From positions 1 through 44,256 of the IMG/VR virus record IMGVR_UViG_3300038678_000034: 44,256 nucleotides of DNA. One strand, written 5' to 3'. A model generated the notes under the pieces. The model did no database searches and was not told the DNA's origin. It saw only the letters and a program-made list of their open reading frames with translations. Both the position numbers and the translations under genes were made by a program. Shown here one piece after another: positions 6,842 through 13,813 of the stretch. This stretch comes from a virus. The first letter of the stretch is position 1, and each line of letters begins with the position of its first letter.

Positions 6842-8031
6842 GTATCATTAATAAAATAGATGATACAATCTATGACCTTGCCACCCTGAGACAGAAGGAA
6901 GTTATAGATACTGTACGTGCATACAGTACATTAACTGAAGCTGGTAAGGAGCTTGGCTTAGCAGCAAGCAATGTACATCATAGACTACAGGCAGCTATCA
7001 CAAGAGCAGCACGTAAGGGTTACTGTCCTGAGCAGGGATTAGATACTCCCTATCCTGATGGATTCTTAATGGAGAAGGTTACTATACATGAACGTGGTGG
7101 CAAAGTAACTGAGACATGGGCACGTATGTGCGCTGATAAAGAGAAAGCTCTTGCAATGCTACGCTTAGCTATAACTGCTATCTGTGAGGATGTGCAGCCA
7201 CTGGCTGCTACTTCTTCTGCTCACACTCAGTATTGTGAAGAAGACCTGATGGTTAACATCCCGGTGGGGGATGCACATATAGGTATGTTAGCATGGGGAG
7301 AAGAATGTGGGGAAGACTACGATTTGAGTATAGCTGAGAGCATTCACTGTCAGGCTATTGATATGCTTATAGCACAAGCACCTAATGCTAAGTACTGTAC
7401 CATTATAGACCTAGGTGACTGGATGCATGCTGATAACGTAATAGGTATCACCACACGTGGTGGTAATGTACTTGATATGGATGGTCGGTGGCACAAAGTA
7501 CTACGCTGTGCTATACGTATCGTTATTTATTATATCACTCAATGCTTGAAGAAGTTTGACTATGTTACCTTCCGGCCTGAGATAGGTAATCATAATGACA
7601 CCAGTGCTATTGCTACACAGGAATGGTTGTCCATTTTGTATGCAAATGAACCTCGTGTTACTATTGGGAACACTCCGGGCAATGTATACTTTTGGCAGCA
7701 TGGACTTTGCTTCTTTGGCAGTCATCACGGACACGAGATAAAGTTTGATAAGCTCCCGGGAATAATGGCAGCTAAGATAATGGATGACCATATAGAAACT
7801 AAGTATCGTAAGTTTTATTGTGGCCACATACACCACAAAACTATGAGAGCATCAGACTTCCAAACATGTGAGGTGCAGACATATCGCACCCTAGCACCAA
7901 AGGATGCCTATGCTAGTAGTCATGGGTATGTAGCTCCAAGAGATATAACAGCTGAGACATGGCATAAGAAGTATGGACATATGGGAACAGTTAATATTAA
8001 TATACCAATGATGGAGGCTAGTGATGAGTAA
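6838..8031 (+). CDS. HTH-metallophosphoesterase fusion
   Basis: Calcineurin-like phosphoesterase: GDAHIG (144-149), LGDW (192-195), GNHND (250-254), HHGH (296-299) and GHIHH (329-333) form a complete dinuclear metal site. Residues about 15-55 (RQKEVIDTVRAY, LTEAGKELGL, SNVHHRLQAAI) resemble a sigma/LuxR-type helix-turn-helix, so the enzyme may be targeted to DNA. Possible substrates include DNA 3' ends or nucleotides. It follows the exonuclease gene and overlaps its upstream neighbour by 4 bases. The catalytic family is sure; the substrate is not. Confidence 0.9.
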   Translation: MSIINKIDDTIYDLATLRQKEVIDTVRAYSTLTEAGKELGLAASNVHHRLQAAITRAARKGYCPEQGLDTPYPDGFLMEKVTIHERGGKVTETWARMCADKEKALAMLRLAITAICEDVQPLAATSSAHTQYCEEDLMVNIPVGDAHIGMLAWGEECGEDYDLSIAESIHCQAIDMLIAQAPNAKYCTIIDLGDWMHADNVIGITTRGGNVLDMDGRWHKVLRCAIRIVIYYITQCLKKFDYVTFRPEIGNHNDTSAIATQEWLSILYANEPRVTIGNTPGNVYFWQHGLCFFGSHHGHEIKFDKLPGIMAAKIMDDHIETKYRKFYCGHIHHKTMRASDFQTCEVQTYRTLAPKDAYASSHGYVAPRDITAETWHKKYGHMGTVNINIPMMEASDE

Positions 8032-8539
8032 TTATAAATGTGTATTAACACAGTTTAAGTTTGACCACCTTACTTTAAATAAGATATATGATGTAGGTGT
8101 TACTAGTAGCCTTATAAACTTTGTAGATGATAATGGATGTCACCGCTCATGGCCTGTGAAGTTCCTTAATGAACAGTTTGAGTTAGTAAAAGATGAGCCT
8201 GCTAACACTCTAGGCCTGTGTGCTCCTACTGTGGCAGAGCAACGTAAAGCCACCCCAGTGTATAGCGGAGTGCTTAAGTACTTCCCATTAGCCTTACAGG
8301 AGGTGGCAAGGTGCAGTAAAGCAGGGAATGACCAACATAATCCCGGAGAACCCTTGCATTGGGCAAGAGAAAAGAGTGGGGATGAGCTTGATGCTCTTAC
8401 AAGACACCTCTTAGATGCTGGCACTGTTGATACAGACGGTGTACGACATAGCACGAAGGTGGCATGGCGGGCACTAGCCAACCTAGAGAAAGAACTAGAA
8501 GACTTACAATGTGACCCAGTGGAGGCAGCTAATGCATGA
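8024..8539 (+). CDS. Family A beta domain fused to dATP/dGTP pyrophosphohydrolase-like domain
   Basis: Start at ATG 8024, 6 bases after GGAGG. Residues 1-58 resemble the small beta family at 39548/40047/42871 (FKFDHLTLNKIYDV, DDNG, FELV). From about residue 80 the sequence matches the phage dATP/dGTP diphosphohydrolase N-terminal family (DUF5664, all-alpha NTP-PPase type): YFPLALQEVARCSKAG, a W, then DELDALTRHLLDAG and a helix with AWRALANLEKEL. The helical domain would hydrolyse dNTPs and tune the pool. The fusion partner is unusual. Medium confidence on function, high on gene. Confidence 0.75.
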   Translation: MSNYKCVLTQFKFDHLTLNKIYDVGVTSSLINFVDDNGCHRSWPVKFLNEQFELVKDEPANTLGLCAPTVAEQRKATPVYSGVLKYFPLALQEVARCSKAGNDQHNPGEPLHWAREKSGDELDALTRHLLDAGTVDTDGVRHSTKVAWRALANLEKELEDLQCDPVEAANA

Positions 8540-8609
8540 TGATACTTATGAAAAACATGTAAGAGAGCAACGACAGAAACAGCAGAACAAGCCTAACCCA
8601 GTGGAGTAG
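8532..8609 (+). CDS. Short hydrophilic peptide (25 aa)
   Basis: A 25-codon frame overlaps the end of the previous gene by 8 bases. It has GGAGG 6 bases before its ATG and stops just before the next gene. The peptide is very polar and Gln-rich (REQRQKQQNK) and ends PVE. Spacing and ribosome site favour translation, but the length makes this tentative. Confidence 0.4.
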   Translation: MHDDTYEKHVREQRQKQQNKPNPVE

Positions 8610-8615
8610 AATATA

Positions 8616-8801
8616 ATGTTAGAACTAAGAATTGAAGAATTAAATAATGGGTATATAGTTTATACATTACCAGAGCAGCAGGGCTATAGGAGTAAGGCAC
8701 AACATGTAGCTACTAACATACAAGCCTTAGGCTTATTAGTTAAACAGCTAGCAGGAGCTGAGAAGCATGAGCAATGTCAAGCTAAAAGGAAACATAAATG
8801 A
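8616..8801 (+). CDS. Small hypothetical protein (61 aa)
   Basis: Unrecognised. Residues 1-35 look like a two-strand segment (LRIEELNNGYIVYTL) and a basic turn, followed by a helix (ATNIQALGLLVKQLAG) and a Lys/His/Arg-rich tail (KRKHK) that might touch nucleic acid. GGAG lies about 9 bases before the ATG. Overlaps the next gene by 4 bases. Confidence 0.65.
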   Translation: MLELRIEELNNGYIVYTLPEQQGYRSKAQHVATNIQALGLLVKQLAGAEKHEQCQAKRKHK

Positions 8802-9139
8802 TTTACTTAGCTAGTGTATATAGCTTAGATGCTACCACTGATAGTGTAGCTGATAGGCTAACTAGACAGATGCGATACAACACTGTAATGATGAAGGCAG
8901 CAGAGCTTCTAAAGGCAGGGGAGAAAGTGTTTAGTCCTATCACACACTGTCATCCTATGTCATGTACTTATAACATGCCTGCATCATTTGAATTCTGGAT
9001 GGAGTTGGATGAGGATTACATACGTCACTGTGACAAGGTGTTAGTGTATCGTATGAAAGGATGGGAACGAAGTAAAGGTATTACACATGAAATCGCCTAT
9101 GCTGAGAGCTTAGGTATACCTGTAGAATATATAGATTAA
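8798..9139 (+). CDS. DUF1937 protein, nucleoside 2-deoxyribosyltransferase-like
   Basis: 113 residues with the signature of the DUF1937/nucleoside 2-deoxyribosyltransferase-like fold: IYLASVYS at the start, a helix with KAGEKVFSPITHCHP, FWMELDEDYIRHCDKVLV, GWERSKGITHEIAYAE and GIPVEYI. Relatives bind nucleosides or nucleotides and some cleave or transfer N-glycosidic bonds. Here it lies next to the dNTP pyrophosphohydrolase-like gene, fitting nucleotide-pool control. Because the fold is shared with enzymes acting on NAD-derived signals, a counter-defence role is conceivable but only inferred. Confidence 0.8.
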   Translation: MIYLASVYSLDATTDSVADRLTRQMRYNTVMMKAAELLKAGEKVFSPITHCHPMSCTYNMPASFEFWMELDEDYIRHCDKVLVYRMKGWERSKGITHEIAYAESLGIPVEYID

Positions 9140-9150
9140 GAGGACACTGA

Positions 9151-9507
9151 ATGACATTTAAATATACACCAAGAGGCTGTGCTGATGCTAAAGCCTACTT
9201 AGAAAGTAAGCTATCGCAGTATGAATATCACGTAGCAATTAATCAGGATGGCTACTCCATAGTATCATTGGCCAACTATCACCATGACCAAGAGCAAGTG
9301 CATCATCACATTGAAACTTACACAGACATACAGCTACTAGCTGAATTGATTAGACGTACAGTGCTATACCCTGCTCCTAGAAGTAGAGGCTATGGAACAC
9401 CACATAAAGAAATTACAGTAGGCATAGGCCCTGACCACATAGCTACTATTACACTAGAACAAGACGCATTAGTAGAGTTACATGATTTAATTGAAGGAGG
9501 ATGCTAA
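9151..9507 (+). CDS. Hypothetical protein (118 aa)
   Basis: Unrecognised. His- and Tyr-rich N-terminal half (HHDQEQVHHHIETY), then a helix with ELIRRTV, then a beta segment (KEITVGIGPDHIATITLEQDALVEL). GAGGA precedes the ATG. Its 3' end supplies the GAAGGAGG ribosome site of the next gene, with a TAATG overlap. Confidence 0.7.
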   Translation: MTFKYTPRGCADAKAYLESKLSQYEYHVAINQDGYSIVSLANYHHDQEQVHHHIETYTDIQLLAELIRRTVLYPAPRSRGYGTPHKEITVGIGPDHIATITLEQDALVELHDLIEGGC

Positions 9508-9698
9508 TGGCTACAGGTAAGTATGACAAACTACAAAGGTTTGTTGAGTTAGAGTATTTAAAATCTATGTCATTAGAAGAAATTAATGATGTGTTAAGAC
9601 TACAGCATGAACTGATAACAGAACTAAAAGAGTGGCAAGCTCTAGCATTTAAAGCTTACCCTAATATAGATTTAGATATTGAAAGGATAATTAGATAA
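9507..9698 (+). CDS. Small helical protein (63 aa)
   Basis: Start chosen at 9507 because GAAGGAGG (9493-9500) is 6 bases upstream; an in-frame ATG at 9501 would abut the ribosome site. The protein is predicted fully helical (LEYLKSMSLEEINDVLRLQHELITELKEW), probably a short coiled coil. TAATG overlap with the next gene, also a coiled-coil protein, suggests they may act together. Confidence 0.7.
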   Translation: MATGKYDKLQRFVELEYLKSMSLEEINDVLRLQHELITELKEWQALAFKAYPNIDLDIERIIR

Positions 9699-10396
9699 TG
9701 GCAGCAAGAAAACTTGTAGTGTATAAAGAAATCATGGCTGAGTTAGTTAAGTTTGAAGCAGACTACTCATCCATTGTAGTTGATTGTTCAGATGCTAAAG
9801 GTATGAAGTCAGCTAAGGATTGTCGTAAAGAAATTAGAGATGCACGTAGCAACCTCGAAGACTTACGTAAAGAAACTAAAGCTCCTGTGTTAGACAAAGG
9901 GAAACAGATTGATGCAGAAGCTAAGGCTATTACAGTACGCTTAGATGTGCTGTTCACTAAGTTTGATACAGCCATCAAGGCAATAGAAAACAAAGCTGCT
10001 ATAGCTAAGCAGACAGCACTAGATGAAGCTCTAGCTAAGGTGAAAGAACTTGAAACAAGAGAACAAGCAATCATTGCAAAAGAAATCGAGCTTGGATTAC
10101 GGGAAGCTCCTGAAGATAGCAGTAAGGATATACCTAGTAGTAACACTACTACCTCTGCTGTTACTAGCACCAATAGTAGTATGGAAGTTTCTAGCAGTAG
10201 TGCTAATGTAGATGTCCCCACTATATGTGAACCACATATCAAGGCAGCAGCTGAACGACTAGCAGTCATTAAGAAAGTAAGAGGTTTAGTAGAGCCTACG
10301 GATGCACAACCTACTGGCGATATTGATGCTGAGATTGCGCGTAAGCATGATGAAGTGCTAGGAGAAATCTGGGACTTAGTGGACCGTTACAAATGA
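9698..10396 (+). CDS. Coiled-coil protein (232 aa)
   Basis: Long charged helical protein. Residues about 5-125 form coiled coil (KDCRKEIRDARSNLEDLRKETKAP; KFDTAIKAIENKAAIAKQ). A Ser/Thr-rich linker follows at about 135-165 and a second helical part to the end. The KETKAPVLDKGKxID segment resembles phage DUF1351-like coiled-coil proteins encoded near recombination and replication genes, so a DNA-metabolism accessory role is plausible. Not firmly assigned. Confidence 0.75.
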   Translation: MAARKLVVYKEIMAELVKFEADYSSIVVDCSDAKGMKSAKDCRKEIRDARSNLEDLRKETKAPVLDKGKQIDAEAKAITVRLDVLFTKFDTAIKAIENKAAIAKQTALDEALAKVKELETREQAIIAKEIELGLREAPEDSSKDIPSSNTTTSAVTSTNSSMEVSSSSANVDVPTICEPHIKAAAERLAVIKKVRGLVEPTDAQPTGDIDAEIARKHDEVLGEIWDLVDRYK

Positions 10397-10620
10397 GTAA
10401 GCAACGACAACTAAAGGGGTATATATTTAAGACTATTAGAGGATGGTATTATGGAGCTGTAAGATGTGGCTCTGTATTAGATAGAGCTTCTGCTTATGTA
10501 TACTCCCTGAAAGAGATTGAGGAGATGGTGCAGAAAGATAAAGACCTCAATGATAATTATATAGGTAGATGTGGATGGGGAGGGAAACGTTGTGGCACTT
10601 GGATATTAGTATATGAATAA
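10393..10620 (+). CDS. Small hypothetical protein (75 aa)
   Basis: Unrecognised. Basic and aromatic start (LKGYIFKTIRGWYYGAVRCG), a helical centre (LKEIEEMVQKDKDL), then CGWGGKRCGTWILVYE with paired Cys/Gly/Trp. Overlaps its neighbours by 4 and 8 bases. The end WILVYE resembles a small barrel-closing strand. Confidence 0.65.
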   Translation: MSKQRQLKGYIFKTIRGWYYGAVRCGSVLDRASAYVYSLKEIEEMVQKDKDLNDNYIGRCGWGGKRCGTWILVYE

Positions 10621-10846
10621 TAAATACCGGGTAGTCTTAGGTTATTGTGTACTAGAGCAACGACAAGTAAGAGAGGGGAATGCTATGCTGCTGCAGTTTC
10701 GTTCAGTTGTACATAATCCTGATGGTAGTATAGAAACTCCTGAATGGATTACTTCAGGCAGAATAGATAACTATGGAGATGTTTTTGATAAGAAGCTCTC
10801 CCTATGGCAATGCTTTTGTAATTGGTGTATGGGAAGTAGTATATGA
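10613..10846 (+). CDS. Small hypothetical protein (77 aa)
   Basis: Unrecognised. Beta-rich start (YRVVLGYCVLEQRQV), a VVHNPDGSIETPEW hairpin, and a C-terminal Trp/Cys cluster (LWQCFCNWC). The cysteines are too few and irregular for a confident zinc site. Overlaps both neighbours by 4-8 bases. Confidence 0.65.
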   Translation: MNNKYRVVLGYCVLEQRQVREGNAMLLQFRSVVHNPDGSIETPEWITSGRIDNYGDVFDKKLSLWQCFCNWCMGSSI

Positions 10847-11082
10847 ATAACAATGAACTAGCAAAGCAGTTAACTACAGTAATTGCACAAACCTTATACA
10901 ACTATGAGAAGCATTTATTGCATGAACATATTGATGCAGAGGATTTGTTAACAGGTTGGAGAGAAAAGTATAACCCTCCTAGACCTAAGGCATTCGCTAC
11001 TACCTTGCAATACAATATATTTAAGAATATTGTGGATGCTGCCGTAGCTAATATTATGTGTAGTATGCAAGATGAGGATTAG
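10843..11082 (+). CDS. Small helical protein (79 aa)
   Basis: Unrecognised. Helical throughout apart from a Pro-rich turn (KYNPPRPKAF), with an acidic tail ending MQDED. GGGAAG lies upstream of the ATG. It overlaps the LigA-related gene by 11 bases. Confidence 0.65.
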   Translation: MNNNELAKQLTTVIAQTLYNYEKHLLHEHIDAEDLLTGWREKYNPPRPKAFATTLQYNIFKNIVDAAVANIMCSMQDED

Positions 11083-11365
11083 TAAGTGCTCCACATTCTG
11101 TGAGCTTATTAAACGTAGAAGATTACAGTTAGCCTTACACTCTTACATTTACTATGAACTAAATGATAATGTAATTAGTGACCACCAATGGCAGACATGG
11201 GCGCAAGAGCTTATCGTATTACAGGAGCAGCACCCTAATCATACTGATAAGCTAGATGTATATTTCAAGGGGTGGGATGGTACTACAGGCTTTCATCTAT
11301 GTGCTATCCCGGACATAGGGAGTAGAGCTACAACAGTGAGGAGATATGCTTATGAGCAGGCTTAG
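11072..11365 (+). CDS. LigA-related small protein (DNA ligase Ia-like domain)
   Basis: Residues 10-58 resemble the Ia domain that precedes the adenylation domain of NAD-dependent DNA ligases: LIKRRRLQLALHSYIYYEL, NDNVISDHQW, and LIVLQEQHP, matching the family pattern R..L...YYvlD.P.iSD..Y..L...L..LE..HP. No KxDG nucleotidyltransferase motif follows, so it is not a ligase. In LigA this domain recognises the NMN half of NAD. Stand-alone phage copies exist; their role is uncertain (NAD or nicotinamide binding is a possibility). Followed by the HNH endonuclease with a 14-base overlap. Confidence 0.7.
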   Translation: MRISKCSTFCELIKRRRLQLALHSYIYYELNDNVISDHQWQTWAQELIVLQEQHPNHTDKLDVYFKGWDGTTGFHLCAIPDIGSRATTVRRYAYEQA

Positions 11366-11999
11366 TAAAGTAAGGCTAGTAGCAGTGGCTACATCAGGAG
11401 CAGAGGCAGGACTATATCCTGCTAAAGCTATTGTTGCTATCACTCAAGGTAAGGAACCATGGGAACAATGCCCTGATGTATGGAAAACTAAGGCTCAGTT
11501 CTTCCAATGGATGAGAGGACAGATGAGAAGAGCATGGTCTAGGCATCCCGTTAAGGTAGCTTACATGGCTAAGCACAGAGTGCGTGCACCCTTGGGTAGG
11601 GTAACAGTTAAAAACCCTAAGGGACTTGTGTGGGGCTGCCAGTGCGAGCATTGTAAGCAGGAGTTTAAGCAAACAGAGTGTGAGGTGGACCACATTGATG
11701 CCGCTGGAAGCTTCAAGGGATGGGAAGACTTCGAAGCATGGATGCATAAGCTAATGCATATCAACTTCGATAGCATACGGATAGTGTGCAAGGAATGCCA
11801 TAGAATTATTAGCTATGCTGAGCGTATGGGAATAAGCTTTGAAGAAGCTAAGCTTGAGAAGAAGGTGATAGCCTTCGGTCTACTTAAACCTGCAGTGCAG
11901 CGCAAGAGACTTGATGCACTGGAGCTGGTAGGTAACTGTCAAGCTAACAAGGATTCTCGTAAGGCTACCTACAGACAATATTTACAGGAGAAACTATGA
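11352..11999 (+). CDS. HNH endonuclease (215 aa)
   Basis: HNH nuclease with a zinc-knuckle frame: CxxC at 98-101, DH at 113-114 (catalytic His in EVDHI), and CxxCH at 146-150. About 90 N-terminal residues (RLVAVATSGAEAGLYP onward) are basic and could bind DNA. Start set at 11352, 8 bases after GAGGAG; an ATG at 11346 is too close. It sits in a continuous operon between the LigA-related gene and the nucleotidyltransferase, so it behaves as a resident enzyme rather than a homing insert. The DNA target is not known. Confidence 0.85.
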   Translation: MSRLSKVRLVAVATSGAEAGLYPAKAIVAITQGKEPWEQCPDVWKTKAQFFQWMRGQMRRAWSRHPVKVAYMAKHRVRAPLGRVTVKNPKGLVWGCQCEHCKQEFKQTECEVDHIDAAGSFKGWEDFEAWMHKLMHINFDSIRIVCKECHRIISYAERMGISFEEAKLEKKVIAFGLLKPAVQRKRLDALELVGNCQANKDSRKATYRQYLQEKL

Positions 12000-12553
12000 G
12001 TGAGGTAACTAAAGAGTTAGTACAAGAGCTACTAGATGTATTACGAGGTATGGGGTATATATGTCAGTTAGTAGGAGGAGCAGCATACACCTTATATACT
12101 GAAGATAAGCTTACTCCTATAAAGGATTTAGATATTAGATTTCCTATTGTATTAACTCCCGAAGATGATGCTAGATTCACAGCGCAGGGTATAACATTAA
12201 CTCAGTACTTAGATGTAAATAGTATTGGAAGCTATAGAGATAGTGTAGCTAGAAAGTCTACACTTAATGCTGAGTTTGAAGATAGAATTAAGTACTTAAC
12301 TAAGGCTCAGTATAAAGGAATTGACATAGACCTAATAGTATTTGCAGAGGATGAGCTGCAGGCTGCACTTAGCACCTTTGATATATCATTTAATTGTATA
12401 GCTTATGATGGTAGTTTTATTAAGGGTAGCTTATTTGATGCAGATGTAGGGATATGGCTTAAGGAAGTTACCTTCCAAAGATATCATCATATGTGTACTA
12501 AGTTTAAGCATAAAGCTATACGACCTAACACAAAAGGAATACTATATGAGTAA
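11996..12553 (+). CDS. Pol beta-type nucleotidyltransferase (185 aa)
   Basis: Shows the nucleotidyltransferase core: QLVGGAAYTLYT (G27, G28), then KDLDI with D44 and D46 and a third acidic motif GIDIDLIVF (D110, D112), followed by LSTFDISFN. This is the G-G...DxD...D pattern of enzymes that transfer NMP to RNA, protein or small molecules. No tRNA-binding domain is evident. Relatives include toxin-type (MenA/AbiEii-like) and antibiotic enzymes. The phage may use it to modify host RNA or protein. AGGAG precedes the ATG, and it overlaps the next gene by 8 bases. Confidence 0.85.
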   Translation: MSEVTKELVQELLDVLRGMGYICQLVGGAAYTLYTEDKLTPIKDLDIRFPIVLTPEDDARFTAQGITLTQYLDVNSIGSYRDSVARKSTLNAEFEDRIKYLTKAQYKGIDIDLIVFAEDELQAALSTFDISFNCIAYDGSFIKGSLFDADVGIWLKEVTFQRYHHMCTKFKHKAIRPNTKGILYE

Positions 12554-12956
12554 GCACTATGGAGTACATCACTCTGAACATACAACATCGTTAATTAAAA
12601 CTGTGGCTATACAAGCTCTAATAGTACTGTTCACAGTAGTAGCTGTCTTCTCATGTGAAGCCAATGCTAAAGAGGTGGTGAGTCCTGCCTTAGTAAAGCA
12701 TAATGCTATCTGCTTAGTATATGCACAGTATGCTGAAGTACCAGATAGTGACTTAGTTGTCTACACATCCAGAGTTAATGTACATAATGAAGTAAGCATT
12801 GATAGCACTCACTTTATGGGACTAGCTGAAGGATTAATGATTGCTTCCATAGAGTACAACTTACGTCTATTCAATGGAGATAGGCAGGCTACTACACTAG
12901 TAGTAGCAGCTAAGTATTTAAAGACAAACAACTGTAATACATTACTAAGTATTTAA
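12546..12956 (+). CDS. Secreted or membrane-anchored protein (136 aa)
   Basis: A hydrophobic run of about 17 residues (IQALIVLFTVVAVFS) is followed by C-E-A-N-A-K-E. The ANA/KE junction suits signal peptidase I, and VFSC could serve as a lipobox. The rest (about 95 residues) is a mixed domain with two further cysteines. AAAGGAAT precedes the ATG. Placed between the nucleotidyltransferase and the Tad2-like gene, so a host-envelope role such as superinfection exclusion is possible but unproven. Confidence 0.7.
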   Translation: MSKHYGVHHSEHTTSLIKTVAIQALIVLFTVVAVFSCEANAKEVVSPALVKHNAICLVYAQYAEVPDSDLVVYTSRVNVHNEVSIDSTHFMGLAEGLMIASIEYNLRLFNGDRQATTLVVAAKYLKTNNCNTLLSI

Positions 12957-12981
12957 CTATAACTAAAAGTGAGAAAATAAA

Positions 12982-13263
12982 ATGAAAAATGGTAATTTTG
13001 GACAAGCAATAGAAGAATTAAAAGCAGGTAGAAATGTGTTTCGCAAAGGTTGGAATGGTAAAGGTATGTGGTTGACATTAGTGCCTAGCTCTCAACCTTT
13101 CGTACAGGAAAATACACCCTACCATCAAGCAGGCTTGTTGGGTAAAATATTTATTGATGCTCACATTGATATGTTCACTGCCAAAGGTACAATGCAGCCC
13201 GGATGGCTGGCAAGTCAAGCAGATATGCTTGCAGATGATTGGAATTCTGATAGAATCTACTAA
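12982..13263 (+). CDS. tad2: Tad2-like anti-Thoeris protein (DUF2829)
   Basis: Matches the DUF2829/Tad2 family along its 93 residues: FGQAIEELKAG (6-16), GWNGKGM (23-29), HIDM (61-64), and GWLASQADMLADDW (74-87). Tad2 proteins bind and sequester the cyclic ADP-ribose signal made by Thoeris TIR proteins, and some bind other nucleotide signals, blocking abortive defence. The gene is among the last of the rightward arm, next to small and membrane genes. Its ligand has not been shown here and cannot be read from sequence, since the family includes members with different nucleotide preferences. Confidence 0.88.
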   Translation: MKNGNFGQAIEELKAGRNVFRKGWNGKGMWLTLVPSSQPFVQENTPYHQAGLLGKIFIDAHIDMFTAKGTMQPGWLASQADMLADDWNSDRIY

Positions 13264-13279
13264 GTATCTAGGAGAGACT

Positions 13280-13495
13280 ATGTTTAAGATTAATTGGAAG
13301 AAGGCCCCCGAGTTAGCCACACATGCTGTGTCTACAGGCCCTAAATGGAACGGTGGTGATGAGTTTAAAGGAACTACTAGGTTTGCACAGCTTGCTGATG
13401 ATAAGTACTACGATGTCACTACAGGAGAGCCTGAAGGCTACTTCAATATAAGCAAGAGAGGATGGGAAGTAATAGAGGAGCGTCCTAATGCTTGA
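13280..13495 (+). CDS. Small hypothetical protein (71 aa)
   Basis: Start set at 13280 after GGAGAG; the open frame extends upstream without a ribosome site. Beta-rich: MFKINWKKAPELATHAVST at the start, a Gly-rich turn (WNGGDEFKG), then YYDVTTGEPEGYF and a final strand. No family recognised. It lies between the Tad2-like gene and a small membrane protein, and overlaps the latter by 8 bases. Confidence 0.7.
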   Translation: MFKINWKKAPELATHAVSTGPKWNGGDEFKGTTRFAQLADDKYYDVTTGEPEGYFNISKRGWEVIEERPNA

Positions 13496-13688
13496 GATTA
13501 TACTAGGAGTTATCATATGTATCATAGTAGGGGTTGTGTGCTATGCTAGAGGGAGAAACCAAACTGCTGGTGGTGCTAAGATAGAAGGCGCTATAATGTT
13601 AATGGAAACTTATGACTTGTTACATGGACACAATGGGGATTTATATGATGTCTATGTAGCCTTAGCTGATAAGGGATTTAAAGTTTAA
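13488..13688 (+). CDS. Small membrane protein (66 aa)
   Basis: N-terminal transmembrane helix (LEIILGVIICIIVGVVCYA, residues 2-20) followed by RGRN, so N-out with the soluble part inside, or signal-anchor like. The remaining 40 residues are mildly amphipathic. GAGGAG is 7 bases before the ATG. Last gene of the rightward arm, just before the terminator. A lysis or anti-defence membrane role is possible; unassigned. Confidence 0.7.
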   Translation: MLEIILGVIICIIVGVVCYARGRNQTAGGAKIEGAIMLMETYDLLHGHNGDLYDVYVALADKGFKV

Positions 13689-13783
13689 TACATAGTACAA
13701 GCTAAGAAGTAATCTTATGCGTACATATAAATATAGAATGAATACATAACAAATCTAGACATATGTGTGCGTATGCATAATAA

Positions 13784-13810
13784 GGAGGCATTAAGCCTCC
13801 CTTCTTTTAT
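13784..13810. terminator. Rho-independent terminator at the convergence of both arms
   Basis: GGAGGC (13784-13789), loop ATTAA, GCCTCC (13795-13800), followed by CTTCTTTT. It is strong on the plus strand. On the minus strand the hairpin is followed by TTATTATG, giving a weaker signal. It lies between the last rightward gene (ends 13688) and the last leftward gene (ends 13814), so it may stop both. Confidence 0.85.
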
Positions 13811-13813
13811 CTA

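Noticed and set aside
8024-8539. 2-aminoadenine (Z) genome biosynthesis
   Set aside because: A dNTP pyrophosphohydrolase-like domain is present, but no PurZ-like adenylosuccinate synthetase or DatZ-type HD phosphohydrolase is seen, and the polymerase does not look like a DpoZ relative. The pool enzyme alone is not evidence.
11352-11999. HNH gene as a mobile homing endonuclease
   Set aside because: It is fully integrated in the operon with coupled overlaps on both sides, no interrupted gene or intron is visible, so a resident enzyme is more likely.
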